NCBI GenBank assembly: GCA_000435595.1
Contig: FR895350.1
Coordinates: 1-13,613, forward strand
Direction: 5' to 3'
Source: Firmicutes bacterium CAG:882
GTDB lineage: Bacteria; Bacillota; Clostridia; Lachnospirales; Lachnospiraceae
DNA length: 13,613 bases
In this document: positions 1-9,200 of the stretch, piece after piece
Layout: every line of letters begins with the position of its first letter
Position numbering within the stretch: position 1 is the first letter of the stretch
Position numbers and translations under genes: made by a program
Notes under the pieces: model-generated
Seen by the model: the letters and a program-made list of their open reading frames with translations, nothing else
Told to the model about the DNA's origin: nothing
The model's database searches: none

Positions 1-199
1 TGGCAATCTTTCTGAGAGCTGAGTTAGGCTTCTTAGGTGTAGCAGTCTTAACTGCTGTACAAACACCTCTCTTCTGTGGAGCTGCTGCATCAACACTCTT
101 CTTCTGTAAAGAGTTGTAGCTCTTTAAAAGAGCCGGTGCAGTTGACTTCTTAACTGATGTCTGTCTACCCTTCTTAACTAACTGATTAAATGTAGGCAT
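1..199 (-). CDS. rpsL: 30S ribosomal protein S12, N-terminal 66 codons (runs off the left edge)
   Basis: S12 sits at the decoding centre of the 30S subunit and affects accuracy and streptomycin response. The visible 66 residues begin MPTFNQLVKKGRQ and carry the family hallmarks PQKRGVCT (residues 41-48) and TPKKPNSALRK (54-64). The roughly 14-residue N-terminal extension relative to E. coli S12 is of the Firmicutes type. Lys56, equivalent to E. coli Lys43 and B. subtilis Lys56, is the usual lysine, so no streptomycin-resistance substitution is seen at that site; the second such site lies outside the window. The ATG at 199 is preceded by a strong CAGGAGGTG ribosome binding site (complement of 208-216). 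The C-terminal part is cut by the window edge, not by a mutation. The gene has its own promoter and structured leader. By family synteny rpsG, fusA and tuf probably follow, but they are not visible. Confidence 0.97.
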   Translation of the reverse strand, partial: MPTFNQLVKKGRQTSVKKSTAPALLKSYNSLQKKSVDAAAPQKRGVCTAVKTATPKKPNSALRKIA

Positions 200-293
200 T
201 CTTTTTTCACCTCCTGATTAGAATAATGTAACTTGGTTGCTTTCGTATCGAAAGTCTTAGAGCGCACAAAAAACACGTCGTTTTTCGCACGCT
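200..293 (-). promoter_or_regulatory. Structured 5' leader of the rpsL transcript (two hairpins)
   Basis: This is the predicted untranslated leader between the inferred start site (about 292) and the S12 start codon. Its first part folds into a 37-nt stem-loop, 259-295, which pairs end to end: 16 consecutive base pairs including three G-U pairs, closed by a five-base loop GACGT. A second hairpin at 240-254 has stem CTTTCG/CGAAAG and a three-base loop. The ribosome binding site at 208-216 is left unpaired by both. Neither hairpin is followed by a T-run on the minus strand, so they are not intrinsic terminators. They may protect the 5' end or bind a regulatory protein; the sequence does not decide. 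I do not recognise a described leader family here. Confidence 0.6.
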
Positions 294-298
294 CTATT

Positions 299-327
299 AG
301 AATATCAATTTTCTTTTGGCTTGTCAA
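299..327 (-). promoter_or_regulatory. Promoter for rpsL (sigma-A type, extended -10)
   Basis: A perfect -35 box TTGACA (complement of 322-327) is followed after 17 bp by TATTCT (complement of 299-304), which matches four of six consensus bases. The -10 box is directly preceded by TGA, the extended -10 arrangement. The expected start site is about 292. The promoter lies 44 bp downstream of the chemoreceptor stop codon. S12 and its downstream genes therefore need not depend on transcription through the receptor gene. Confidence 0.8.
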
Positions 328-371
328 TACTTTTTATAGCAAATTTTTGATTAAAATAATGCCTAAAAACC

Positions 372-2402
372 TTATAATTTAAAGTGTTCAATAGCATTTT
401 CGAGTTCTCCGGCTATACTGTTAAGCTCATTGGTATACTTGACAATATCTTCCATCGTATTATTAACCTGATCAACCGACGCATTTACCTCTTCGGATGC
501 AGCAGCAGACTCTTCGGAAACGGACGCAATGCTTGACATCTCACCGACAACAGCCTCTTTATTTTCTTCCATCCTGCCGTTAAGCTCTGCAACCTCCGCA
601 AGACCGTTTATCAGATTCTCTATAGATGCCGAAATTTTCTCAAAGAGCTTCTGAGTATCATTTATGGCATCCTGCTGTTCATTGATGAGGTCATTGTTCT
701 CCTTCATTGCCTGCTCAGCTTCCGTTGCCTTATTTACAACCTCGCTGATAATGGCCTTGATTTCATCGGTTGACTGTCTTGACTGGTCAGCGAGCTGTCT
801 GATTTCATCGGCAACTACCGCAAAGCCTCTTCCCGCATCACCCGCTCTTGCCGCCTCGATGCTTGCATTGAGTGAGAGAAGATTTGTCTGACTTGTTATA
901 TCGGCTATGGCATCTGAAATATAATTAATCTTATCCACACTCGCCATAACCTCGTTCATAACCTGCATCGTTGTCTTTGACTTGTCCATTGTCTGTCCCG
1001 ACTTATCAATAAGAAGATTTACCATCTGCTTGCCCTGCTCACTGAGCTTTCCGGTCTCATTGGACATTTCATTTATATTATCAACGTGAGTCTTTGTATC
1101 ATTAAGGCTCTGCGCGAGATTCTCAACCTCGTTAACCGCCTGCTGCGTACTTCCTGCCTGATCCGTGGCTCCAAGCGCAATGTTATGTATAGCTTCCATG
1201 ACCATATTGGTATTTGTCTTGGTCTCCTCAGTTATTGTTGAAATGTTCCCTGCCACATCAACAATATTCTTTGACCTGTCATCCACATCCTTTATAAGTC
1301 CCGATATCTGAACCGTCATATCGTTGAAGCTGTTCTGAAGCTGTCCAAGCTCATCCTTACGTTTTGCTGCTATATTCTGAGTAAGATCACCCTCTGCAAC
1401 CTTCTGCATTGCAAGTTGAACTTTCTTAACCTCTCTCGACATGCTTACTGCTACAAGAACTGCGATAACTATTCCGAGAATACCGCTGAAAACAGCCGCT
1501 CCACCAATTCCGGAGCTTATTGCCTTGATACTTGTATTATTCTCATCCTCGCTTACAATGCCAAGAAGCTTCCAGCCTGTAATCTCATCTGAAAGCACCG
1601 ATATGTACCACCTGTGTCCATTAACATTCTCAACAAAGCTGGTGTCCTCGCCGGATGACGCTTCCTTCCAAAAGTTAAATCCGCTCACATCTCCATCTGC
1701 GATTGTGTCCTTCTCATTGTCAATTACTATCTTACCATCCTTATCCGCAACAAGCACATATCCTGTGCTCAAAAGGCTGATGTTCTGTACATAATCCTCG
1801 AGTGCAGAAAATGCAACATCGAGAGCAACTACGCCATAATTCTGATCGTCAATTCTTATTTCCTGCGCTATGGTTATTATCTGTCCGCCTGTCTGCGGAT
1901 CTGCATAAGGCCCTGTAAATGTGGCAAATACACCTGCACGCTTCTTGCTGTTCTGACAATCCGTGTACCACTGTTTTCCCGTATTGTCTACATTCTCCTC
2001 AAATGTCTTGATTCCCTTTACTTTTCCGTCAATCGTCTCAAGATGACCTTCCATATAGTAGCCGTTGGCTGTCGAATAATAACAGCGCACCGGGCTGTCT
2101 ACCACCTTGAGCGAAGCAATAAGTGAATCCTGTATTGTTGTTACATTGTCTTCAAATACGCCCTTGTCCTCAAGATGTTTTACTTCATTTTTTCTCGTTA
2201 CTAAATCAACCGGCTGGCTCATGGTTCTTAAATATGTCTGGAAACCCTTCAGGGTCTCTGTTACTGTCTGCGAACTTGTAAGCTCAATATTATTTTTAAG
2301 CACACTCTTAGTCGTGGCAGTCACAACAACTCCTGTTATAAGACATACACAAAGTATAACCACAAGAAAATACGTTATAAGCTTCATTCTTATACTCTTC
2401 AC
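372..2402 (-). CDS. Methyl-accepting chemotaxis protein with periplasmic-type dCache sensor
   Basis: This is a membrane chemoreceptor that would signal through CheW/CheA to the flagellar motor (family knowledge). The 676 residues show a first membrane segment at about 8-30 and an extracellular sensor at about 35-295 of double-Cache size. A second membrane segment lies at about 299-321, then a HAMP linker at about 322-375 (AEGDLTQN, KDELGQL) and a long coiled-coil signalling domain. The signalling tip is typical: TSQTNLLSLNASIEAARAGD (503-522) followed by GRGFAVVADEIRQLA. The sensor has W145-Y146, Y166 and D195 spaced somewhat like the amino-acid-binding dCache motif, but K143 stands where that motif has Arg, so the ligand is unknown. 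There is no C-terminal NWETF-like docking pentapeptide. The start is GTG at 2402, placed by AAGGAGG (complement of 2411-2417) eight bases upstream; the internal ATG at codon 6 is too far from it. Its position between rpoC and rpsL is unusual. No clear terminator follows it. Confidence 0.93.
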   Translation of the reverse strand: MKSIRMKLITYFLVVILCVCLITGVVVTATTKSVLKNNIELTSSQTVTETLKGFQTYLRTMSQPVDLVTRKNEVKHLEDKGVFEDNVTTIQDSLIASLKVVDSPVRCYYSTANGYYMEGHLETIDGKVKGIKTFEENVDNTGKQWYTDCQNSKKRAGVFATFTGPYADPQTGGQIITIAQEIRIDDQNYGVVALDVAFSALEDYVQNISLLSTGYVLVADKDGKIVIDNEKDTIADGDVSGFNFWKEASSGEDTSFVENVNGHRWYISVLSDEITGWKLLGIVSEDENNTSIKAISSGIGGAAVFSGILGIVIAVLVAVSMSREVKKVQLAMQKVAEGDLTQNIAAKRKDELGQLQNSFNDMTVQISGLIKDVDDRSKNIVDVAGNISTITEETKTNTNMVMEAIHNIALGATDQAGSTQQAVNEVENLAQSLNDTKTHVDNINEMSNETGKLSEQGKQMVNLLIDKSGQTMDKSKTTMQVMNEVMASVDKINYISDAIADITSQTNLLSLNASIEAARAGDAGRGFAVVADEIRQLADQSRQSTDEIKAIISEVVNKATEAEQAMKENNDLINEQQDAINDTQKLFEKISASIENLINGLAEVAELNGRMEENKEAVVGEMSSIASVSEESAAASEEVNASVDQVNNTMEDIVKYTNELNSIAGELENAIEHFKL

Positions 2403-2490
2403 GGTTTTATCCTCCTTTTTTTGTTTAAGTATGCCAGATATTTATCACAATTTCATTATTAAAGTCGAAAAATAACCGGTTTTACAACAG
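2403..2490. other. rpoC-receptor intergenic DNA, no confident promoter
   Basis: This 88-bp A+T-rich gap between the rpoC terminator and the receptor gene must hold the receptor promoter if the terminator is efficient. The best sigma-A candidate is TTGTAA, an 18-bp spacer, then TTTAAT, which is only moderate. No convincing motility-sigma (GCCGATAA-type) -10 element was found. An 8-bp palindrome AACCGGTT lies at 2474-2481 within the candidate spacer. Confidence 0.35.
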
Positions 2491-2520
2491 AAAAAGGGGC
2501 ACTTTACATAAAGATGCCCC
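2491..2520 (-). terminator. Intrinsic terminator after rpoC
   Basis: On the minus strand GGGGCA (2520-2515) pairs with TGCCCC (2501-2496). The stem continues inward as CTTT/AAAG around an ATGT loop, with one bulged T. It is followed immediately by five T residues (2495-2491). This is a strong rho-independent terminator 26 bp beyond the rpoC stop codon and should close the rpoBC transcript. Confidence 0.9.
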
Positions 2521-2546
2521 TTCATCCGATAAAATCTTTATTAGTT

Positions 2547-5500
2547 CTATTCCTCAGAGCCTACTGTCCCGTTAACCTCTACCATGTCTGTATCCTCACC
2601 GACAGAAAATTCTCCATCCTCAGATACATTAAGTTCTTCTACTTCATCAGTTGTAAGCTTAACTGAACGATATCTCTTCATACCTGTTCCTGCCGGAATC
2701 AGCTTACCGATTATAACGTTCTCCTTAAGACCGATGAGTGGGTCAACCTTGCCATTGATAGCTGCCTCGGTGAGAACCTTTGTTGTCTCCTGGAAGGAAG
2801 CTGCCGATAAGAAGGAGTTGGTTGCAAGAGACGACTTTGTAATACCAAGAAGTATCTGTGTCGCTGTTGCAGGCTCCTTGCCCTCTGCCTCTAACTGCTC
2901 ATTTGTCTCATTGAACTCGAGCGTATCAGCCGTCATACCCGGAAGGTACTCTGAATCACCAGGAGTCTCTATTCTGACCTTCTTGAGCATCTGGCGCACG
3001 ATGACCTCAATATGCTTATCATTGATTTCAACACCCTGAAGTCTGTAAACTCGCTGTACTTCGCGAAGGAGATAATCCTGAACCGCACGCGGTCCCTTAA
3101 TCTTAAGGATATCATGTGGATTAACACTACCTTCCGTAAGCTCGTCTCCGGCTTCAATGTACTTGCCATCCTCAATATCCGGCTTAATTCTTGAATTAAA
3201 CGGAATGAAGTATGACTTGGAGTTACCTGTCTCATTATCTGTGATGACGATTTCTCTCTTCTTCTTAGTGTCGTTAATCTTCGCAACACCGGCAAACTCA
3301 GCAATGATTGCAAGTCCCTTTGGCTTACGAGCCTCGAAAAGCTCCTCAACTCTAGGAAGACCCTGTGTGATATCATCACCGGCAACACCACCGCTGTGGA
3401 ATGTTCTCATCGTAAGCTGTGTACCAGGCTCACCGATTGACTGAGCTGCTATAATACCTACAGCCTCGCCGACCTGTACTGCCTGACCTGTAGCCATGTT
3501 AGCGCCGTAGCACTTAGCACAGATACCTGAATGCGACTTACATGTAAGAACTGTTCTGATTTTAATATGCTCAACACCTGTCTTAACAATGGCAGCGGCA
3601 CGCTTAGGCGTAACCATATGGTTAGCAGCCACAACGACCTCACCTGTAGCAGGGTCAATAACATCCTCTGCAAGGTATCTGCCCGTAATTCTTGACTTGA
3701 GGCTCTCAATCTCTTCCTTGCCGTCCATAAATGCTCTGACATCCATGCCCGGAATCTCATCTCTGTTCTCAGCACAGTCAACCTCACGGATGATAAGCTC
3801 CTGAGATACATCTACGAGACGTCTTGTAAGGTATCCTGAATCCGCTGTTCTAAGGGCGGTATCGGACATACCCTTTCTGGCACCGTGGGCGGAGATGAAG
3901 TACTCGAGTACATCAAGACCTTCACGGAAGTTAGACTTGATAGGGAGCTCAATGGTACGTCCTGATGTATCTGCCATGAGTCCACGCATACCTGCTAACT
4001 GCTTAATCTGCTGATTGGAACCACGGGCTCCGGAATCAGCCATCATAAAGATGTTATTGTATTTATCAAGACCTGACAAAAGTGCATCGGTGAGTTCCTC
4101 ATCGGTCTTTTTCCATGTCTCCACAACTTCCTTGTAACGCTCTTCCTCTGTGATAAGACCACGACGGAAGTTCTTCATAATCTTCTCAACGGTCGCCTCT
4201 GCCTCTGAAAGCATCTGCTTCTTTTGGGCAGGGACGGTCATATCCGAAATGGATACGGTCATGGATGCTCTTGTTGAGTACTTGTAGCCCATAGCCTTAA
4301 TGCTGTCAAGAACCTCTGCTGTCTTAGTTGCACCATGAGTATTGATAACCTTCTCAAGAATCTGCTTTAAGCCCTTCTTTCCTACATGGAAATCAACCTC
4401 AAGCTTAAGCTCATTCTCAGGAATGCTTCTGTCCACAAATCCTAAGTCCTGTGGAAGAATCTCGTTAAAGATGAATCGTCCGAGTGTTGACTCAACGATT
4501 CCGCTCTTAACCGTTCCGTCCGGCATCTGCTTTTCAACATATACCTTAATTCTTGAATGAAGTGTAAGTGCCTGATTCTCGTATGCAAGAATAGCCTCGT
4601 TAATGCTCTTGAATGCCTTGCCCTCTCCAAGTGCCGGAGTCGCATCACCTACGGATGTACCTCTCTCCTGTGTGAGATAGTAGATACCAAGTACCATATC
4701 CTGTGAAGGAACGGCAACAGGACCACCATCTGAAGGCTTTAACAGGTTGTTAGGTGAGAGCAGAAGGAATCTGCACTCTGCCTGAGCCTCAACTGAAAGT
4801 GGAAGATGTACAGCCATCTGGTCACCATCGAAGTCAGCATTGAACGCTGTACATACGAGTGGATGAAGCTTGATAGCCTTACCTTCAACAAGAATCGGCT
4901 CGAATGCCTGAATACCAAGTCTATGAAGTGTAGGCGCACGGTTAAGCATAACAGGATGCTCCTTGATAACGTCCTCAAGAACGTCCCATACCTCTGTCTG
5001 AAGCTTCTCAACCATCTTCTTGGCATTCTTAATGTTATGTGCTGTACCATTGGCAACAAGCTCCTTCATAACGAAAGGCTTGAAAAGCTCAATAGCCATC
5101 TCTTTAGGGAGACCGCACTGATAAATCTTAAGTTCAGGTCCAACGACGATAACCGAACGTCCTGAGTAGTCAACTCGCTTACCGAGAAGGTTCTGACGGA
5201 AACGTCCCTGCTTACCCTTTAACATATCCGATAAGGACTTAAGAGCTCTGTTGCCCGGTCCAGTTACAGGACGGCCTCTTCTTCCGTTATCGATAAGGGA
5301 ATCAACAGCCTCCTGAAGCATTCTCTTCTCGTTTCTTACAATGATATCAGGAGCACCAAGCTCCATAAGTCTTGCAAGACGGTTGTTACGGTTAATAATT
5401 CTTCTGTATAAGTCATTAAGGTCAGATGTGGCGAATCTTCCACCGTCAAGCTGAACCATAGGACGAAGATCCGGTGGAATAACCGGAACTACATCCATTA

Positions 5501-6206
5501 TCATCCATGATGGCTTGTTGCCTGACTCTCTGAAAGCCTCAACAACCTCGAGTCTCTTGACAATTCTTGCTCTCTTCTGTCCTGAAGCGTCGACAAGCTC
5601 TGCCTTTAACTCTTCTGAATCCTTCTCAAGATCTATTGCCTCAAGCAGCTCCTTGACTGCCTCCGCGCCCATACCGACACGGAAGGAGTCACTGCCGAAC
5701 TGCTCACATGCATCATTATATTCCTTCTCGGAAAGTACCTGCTTATATGACAAAGTAGTTGTTCCCGGATCAAGTACAATATAAGAAACAAAGTAGAGAA
5801 CCTTCTCAAGAACTCTAGGAGATAAGTCAAGGATTAATCCCATACGGCTTGGGATACCCTTGAAGTACCAGATATGTGACACAGGAGCTGCAAGCTGGAT
5901 GTGTCCCATACGCTCTCTACGAACACTTGCCTTAGTAACCTCAACACCACAACGGTCGCAGACAATGCCCTTATATCTAATCTTCTTATACTTACCACAA
6001 TGACATTCCCAATCCTTCATTGGTCCAAAGATTCTCTCACAGAACAGACCGTCGCGCTCCGGCTTAAGTGTTCTGTAGTTGATTGTCTCAGGCTTAGTTA
6101 CCTCGCCATGTGACCACTCAAGAATCTTCTCTGTAGATGCAAGTCCGATTCTGATTGAGTCAAATGTTATCGGCTGATATGAATCATTATTCACTGTCTC
6201 TGGCAT
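2547..6206 (-). CDS. rpoC: DNA-directed RNA polymerase subunit beta'
   Basis: This is the largest core RNA polymerase subunit and carries the catalytic magnesium. The 1219 residues show the N-terminal zinc site C68, C70, C83, C86. The invariant active-site loop NADFDGDQM has aspartates D458, D460 and D462. The bridge helix is at about 766-801 (FISAHGARKGMSDTALRTAD) and the second zinc site is C811, C889, C896, C899. The trigger-loop sequence GEPGTQLTMRTFH is at 925-937. The large insertion found in the trigger loop of many Gram-negative beta' subunits is absent, and the length fits Firmicutes. The C-terminus is acidic (13 Asp/Glu in the last 35 residues). The ATG at 6206 follows the rpoB stop by 18 bases, with an AGGGAG ribosome binding site eight bases upstream, so it is cotranscribed with rpoB. 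A strong terminator follows. No truncation or frameshift is seen. Confidence 0.99.
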   Translation of the reverse strand: MPETVNNDSYQPITFDSIRIGLASTEKILEWSHGEVTKPETINYRTLKPERDGLFCERIFGPMKDWECHCGKYKKIRYKGIVCDRCGVEVTKASVRRERMGHIQLAAPVSHIWYFKGIPSRMGLILDLSPRVLEKVLYFVSYIVLDPGTTTLSYKQVLSEKEYNDACEQFGSDSFRVGMGAEAVKELLEAIDLEKDSEELKAELVDASGQKRARIVKRLEVVEAFRESGNKPSWMIMDVVPVIPPDLRPMVQLDGGRFATSDLNDLYRRIINRNNRLARLMELGAPDIIVRNEKRMLQEAVDSLIDNGRRGRPVTGPGNRALKSLSDMLKGKQGRFRQNLLGKRVDYSGRSVIVVGPELKIYQCGLPKEMAIELFKPFVMKELVANGTAHNIKNAKKMVEKLQTEVWDVLEDVIKEHPVMLNRAPTLHRLGIQAFEPILVEGKAIKLHPLVCTAFNADFDGDQMAVHLPLSVEAQAECRFLLLSPNNLLKPSDGGPVAVPSQDMVLGIYYLTQERGTSVGDATPALGEGKAFKSINEAILAYENQALTLHSRIKVYVEKQMPDGTVKSGIVESTLGRFIFNEILPQDLGFVDRSIPENELKLEVDFHVGKKGLKQILEKVINTHGATKTAEVLDSIKAMGYKYSTRASMTVSISDMTVPAQKKQMLSEAEATVEKIMKNFRRGLITEEERYKEVVETWKKTDEELTDALLSGLDKYNNIFMMADSGARGSNQQIKQLAGMRGLMADTSGRTIELPIKSNFREGLDVLEYFISAHGARKGMSDTALRTADSGYLTRRLVDVSQELIIREVDCAENRDEIPGMDVRAFMDGKEEIESLKSRITGRYLAEDVIDPATGEVVVAANHMVTPKRAAAIVKTGVEHIKIRTVLTCKSHSGICAKCYGANMATGQAVQVGEAVGIIAAQSIGEPGTQLTMRTFHSGGVAGDDITQGLPRVEELFEARKPKGLAIIAEFAGVAKINDTKKKREIVITDNETGNSKSYFIPFNSRIKPDIEDGKYIEAGDELTEGSVNPHDILKIKGPRAVQDYLLREVQRVYRLQGVEINDKHIEVIVRQMLKKVRIETPGDSEYLPGMTADTLEFNETNEQLEAEGKEPATATQILLGITKSSLATNSFLSAASFQETTKVLTEAAINGKVDPLIGLKENVIIGKLIPAGTGMKRYRSVKLTTDEVEELNVSEDGEFSVGEDTDMVEVNGTVGSEE

Positions 6207-6224
6207 TTTAGGAACTCCCTTCTA

Positions 6225-9200
6225 TTATTCTTCATCATCGGAGAAATCAATATCATCGCCAAAATCCGCATCGTCCATGTCATCATCATCGACGTTAGAT
6301 AATTCTCCATCAACAAATTCCTGCTTCTGGTAACCGAAATCACCCAAATCGCCATCATCATACTTGAAATCCTTAAGCTCATCAAATGACGGAGCCTCAT
6401 CAGCACCAATGATGTTCTCCTGAATGTTAACCTCCTCGCCGTTCTCGTCGAGAACCTTAACATCAAGAGCGAGAGATCTGAGCTCTTCGAGTAATACCTT
6501 GAAGGACTCCGGAATACCCGGTTCAGGGATGTTGTCGCCCTTTATAATTGCTTCGTAAGTCTTAACACGTCCTACAACATCATCGGACTTAACTGTAAGA
6601 ATCTCCTGAAGTGTATAAGATGCACCATAAGCCTCGAGTGCCCATACCTCCATCTCTCCGAAACGCTGTCCACCGAACTGTGCTTTACCACCGAGCGGCT
6701 GCTGTGTAACAAGTGAGTAAGGACCTGTTGAACGTGCATGAATCTTATCGTCAACCAAGTGATGGAGCTTCAGGTAGTGCATATGTCCGATTGTAACCGG
6801 GCTGTCGAAGTACTCTCCTGTTCTACCATCTCTTAATCTTACCTTACCATCTCTGGAAATAGGAACGCCCTTCCATTCTTTTCTGTGGTCAAGGTGTTCA
6901 CCAAGGTACTGCATAACGCCTTCATTTACATCGTCCTTATGCTTCTCCTTGAAGTCCTCCCACTCCATATTTACATAATCATTGGCAAGATCAAGTGTAT
7001 CCATAATAGCCTTCTCGTCAGCTCCCTCGAATACAGGAGTTGATACGTTAAAGCCGAGTGCCTTTGCTGCAAGACTTAAGTGAATCTCGAGCACCTGTCC
7101 GATATTCATTCGTGAAGGCACGCCGAGTGGGTTAAGTACGATATCAAGAGGACGACCGTTAGGAAGGAATGGCATATCCTCAACCGGAAGAATTCTTGAA
7201 ACGACACCCTTGTTACCATGACGACCAGCCATCTTATCACCGACGGAAATCTTTCTCTTCTGTGCGATATAGATACGTACAGACTGATTTACGCCAGGTG
7301 AGAGCTCGTCGCCATTCTCTCTTGTAAATACCTTAGCATCAACAATAATACCATACTCACCATGAGGAACCTTAAGTGATGTATCTCTTACCTCTCTTGC
7401 CTTCTCACCGAAAATAGCACGGAGAAGTCTCTCCTCAGCAGTAAGCTCTGTCTCGCCCTTAGGAGTAACCTTGCCTACAAGAATATCTCCGGCACGAACC
7501 TCAGCACCGATTCGGATAATACCTCTATCATCAAGATCCTTGAGTGCATCATCACCGACACCCGGAACATCCCTTGTAATCTCCTCAGGTCCGAGCTTAG
7601 TGTCTCTTGCCTCTGCCTCATATTCCTCTATATGAACGGATGTATATACATCATCCATTACAAGACGCTCGCTGAGTAAAACGGCATCCTCGTAATTGTA
7701 ACCTTCCCAGGTCATGAATCCGATGAGAGGGTTCTTACCGAGAGCAATTTCACCGTTAGAGGTTGAAGGACCATCCGCAATAACCTGTCCCTTCTCAACC
7801 ACATCGCCCTTGGTAACTATAGGCTTCTGATTATAGCAGTTACTCTGGTTGCTTCGTGCGAACTTGGTAAGACGATATGTGTCTCTCTTTCCGTCGTTGC
7901 ACTTTATTACAATCTCTCTTGATGTAGCAAGCTCTACAAGACCTGCATTCTTAGCCACAACACACATTCCTGAATCTACTGCCGCCTTATGCTCCATTCC
8001 CGTTCCGACAACAGGAGCTTCTGTTGTGAGAAGCGGAACCGCCTGACGCTGCATGTTAGAACCCATAAGGGCACGGTTAGCATCATCGTTCTCAAGGAAA
8101 GGAATCATGGATGTAGCAACGGAGAATACCATCTTAGGAGACACGTCCATAAGATCAATCTTGCTCTTGTCAAACTCAGAAGTCTCCTCTCTGAAACGAC
8201 CTGATACGGAATTCTTAACAAAATGTCCTTCCGCATCAAGCTCGGCATTAGCCTGTGCTACATAATAATTATCTTCTTCATCTGCAGTGAGGTAACGAAC
8301 CTCATCTGTTACAACAGGATTCTTAGGATCAGTCTTGTCTACAACTCTGTACGGAGCCTCTACGAAACCATACTCGTTGATTCTTGCATAAGCAGCAAGC
8401 GAGTTGATAAGACCGATGTTAGGACCTTCAGGTGTCTCGATAGGACACATTCTTCCATAGTGAGTATAGTGAACATCTCGAACCTCGAATCCGGCACGGT
8501 CTCTTGAAAGACCACCAGGTCCTAACGCTGAGAGTCTTCTCTTATGAGTAATCTCAGAGAGCGGGTTGTTCTGATCCATGAACTGTGACAACTGTGAACT
8601 TCCGAAGAACTCCTTAACAGCCGCTGTCACAGGCTTAATATTAATAAGTGTCTGAGCTGTCACTCCCTCAAGATCCTGTGTCGTCATTCTCTCTCTTACA
8701 ACACGCTCCATTCTTGAAAGACCGATTCTGTACTGATTCTGTAAAAGCTCACCGACAGCACGGATACGTCTGTTTCCTAAGTGGTCGATGTCATCCTTGC
8801 TTCCTACGCCATACTCAAGATGCATATTATAGTTGATTGAAGCCATAATATCCTCTATAGTAATATGCTTAGGAATAAGGTCGCCAATATTCTTGCGGAT
8901 AGCATCCTTGATATCGTCAAGATTGCTGTTCTCTGCAAGTATCTGTGAAAGCACAGGATAGAATACGCTCTCGGTAACGCCGAGTTCTCTTGCCTCCTCT
9001 GCCGTAATATTAACATGCCTTGTGATGTCTACCATCATATTAGAGAGAACCTTAACTCTTCTCTCTCCACACTGTAACCATACGAACGGTACAGCAGCAT
9101 TCTGAATGTCAAGAGCCTGCTCCTTTGTAAGAGTAGTTCCTGCCTCTGCAAGAATCTCACCTGTTGACGCATCAACAACATCGTCTGCAAGTGTATGACC

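Noticed and set aside
300..371. Intrinsic terminator after the chemoreceptor
   Set aside because: Only A+T-rich, poorly pairing sequence is present between the stop codon and the rpsL promoter; no G+C-rich stem with a T-run on the minus strand.
2107..2475. Plus-strand open frames opposite the receptor, rpoB and rpoC
   Set aside because: They are long only because the real genes on the other strand constrain codon use. No family motifs or ribosome binding sites support them.
2403..2490. Motility-sigma promoter for the chemoreceptor
   Set aside because: A TAAA with a CGACTTT about 13 bases later was seen, but it matches the GCCGATAA-type -10 too poorly to call.
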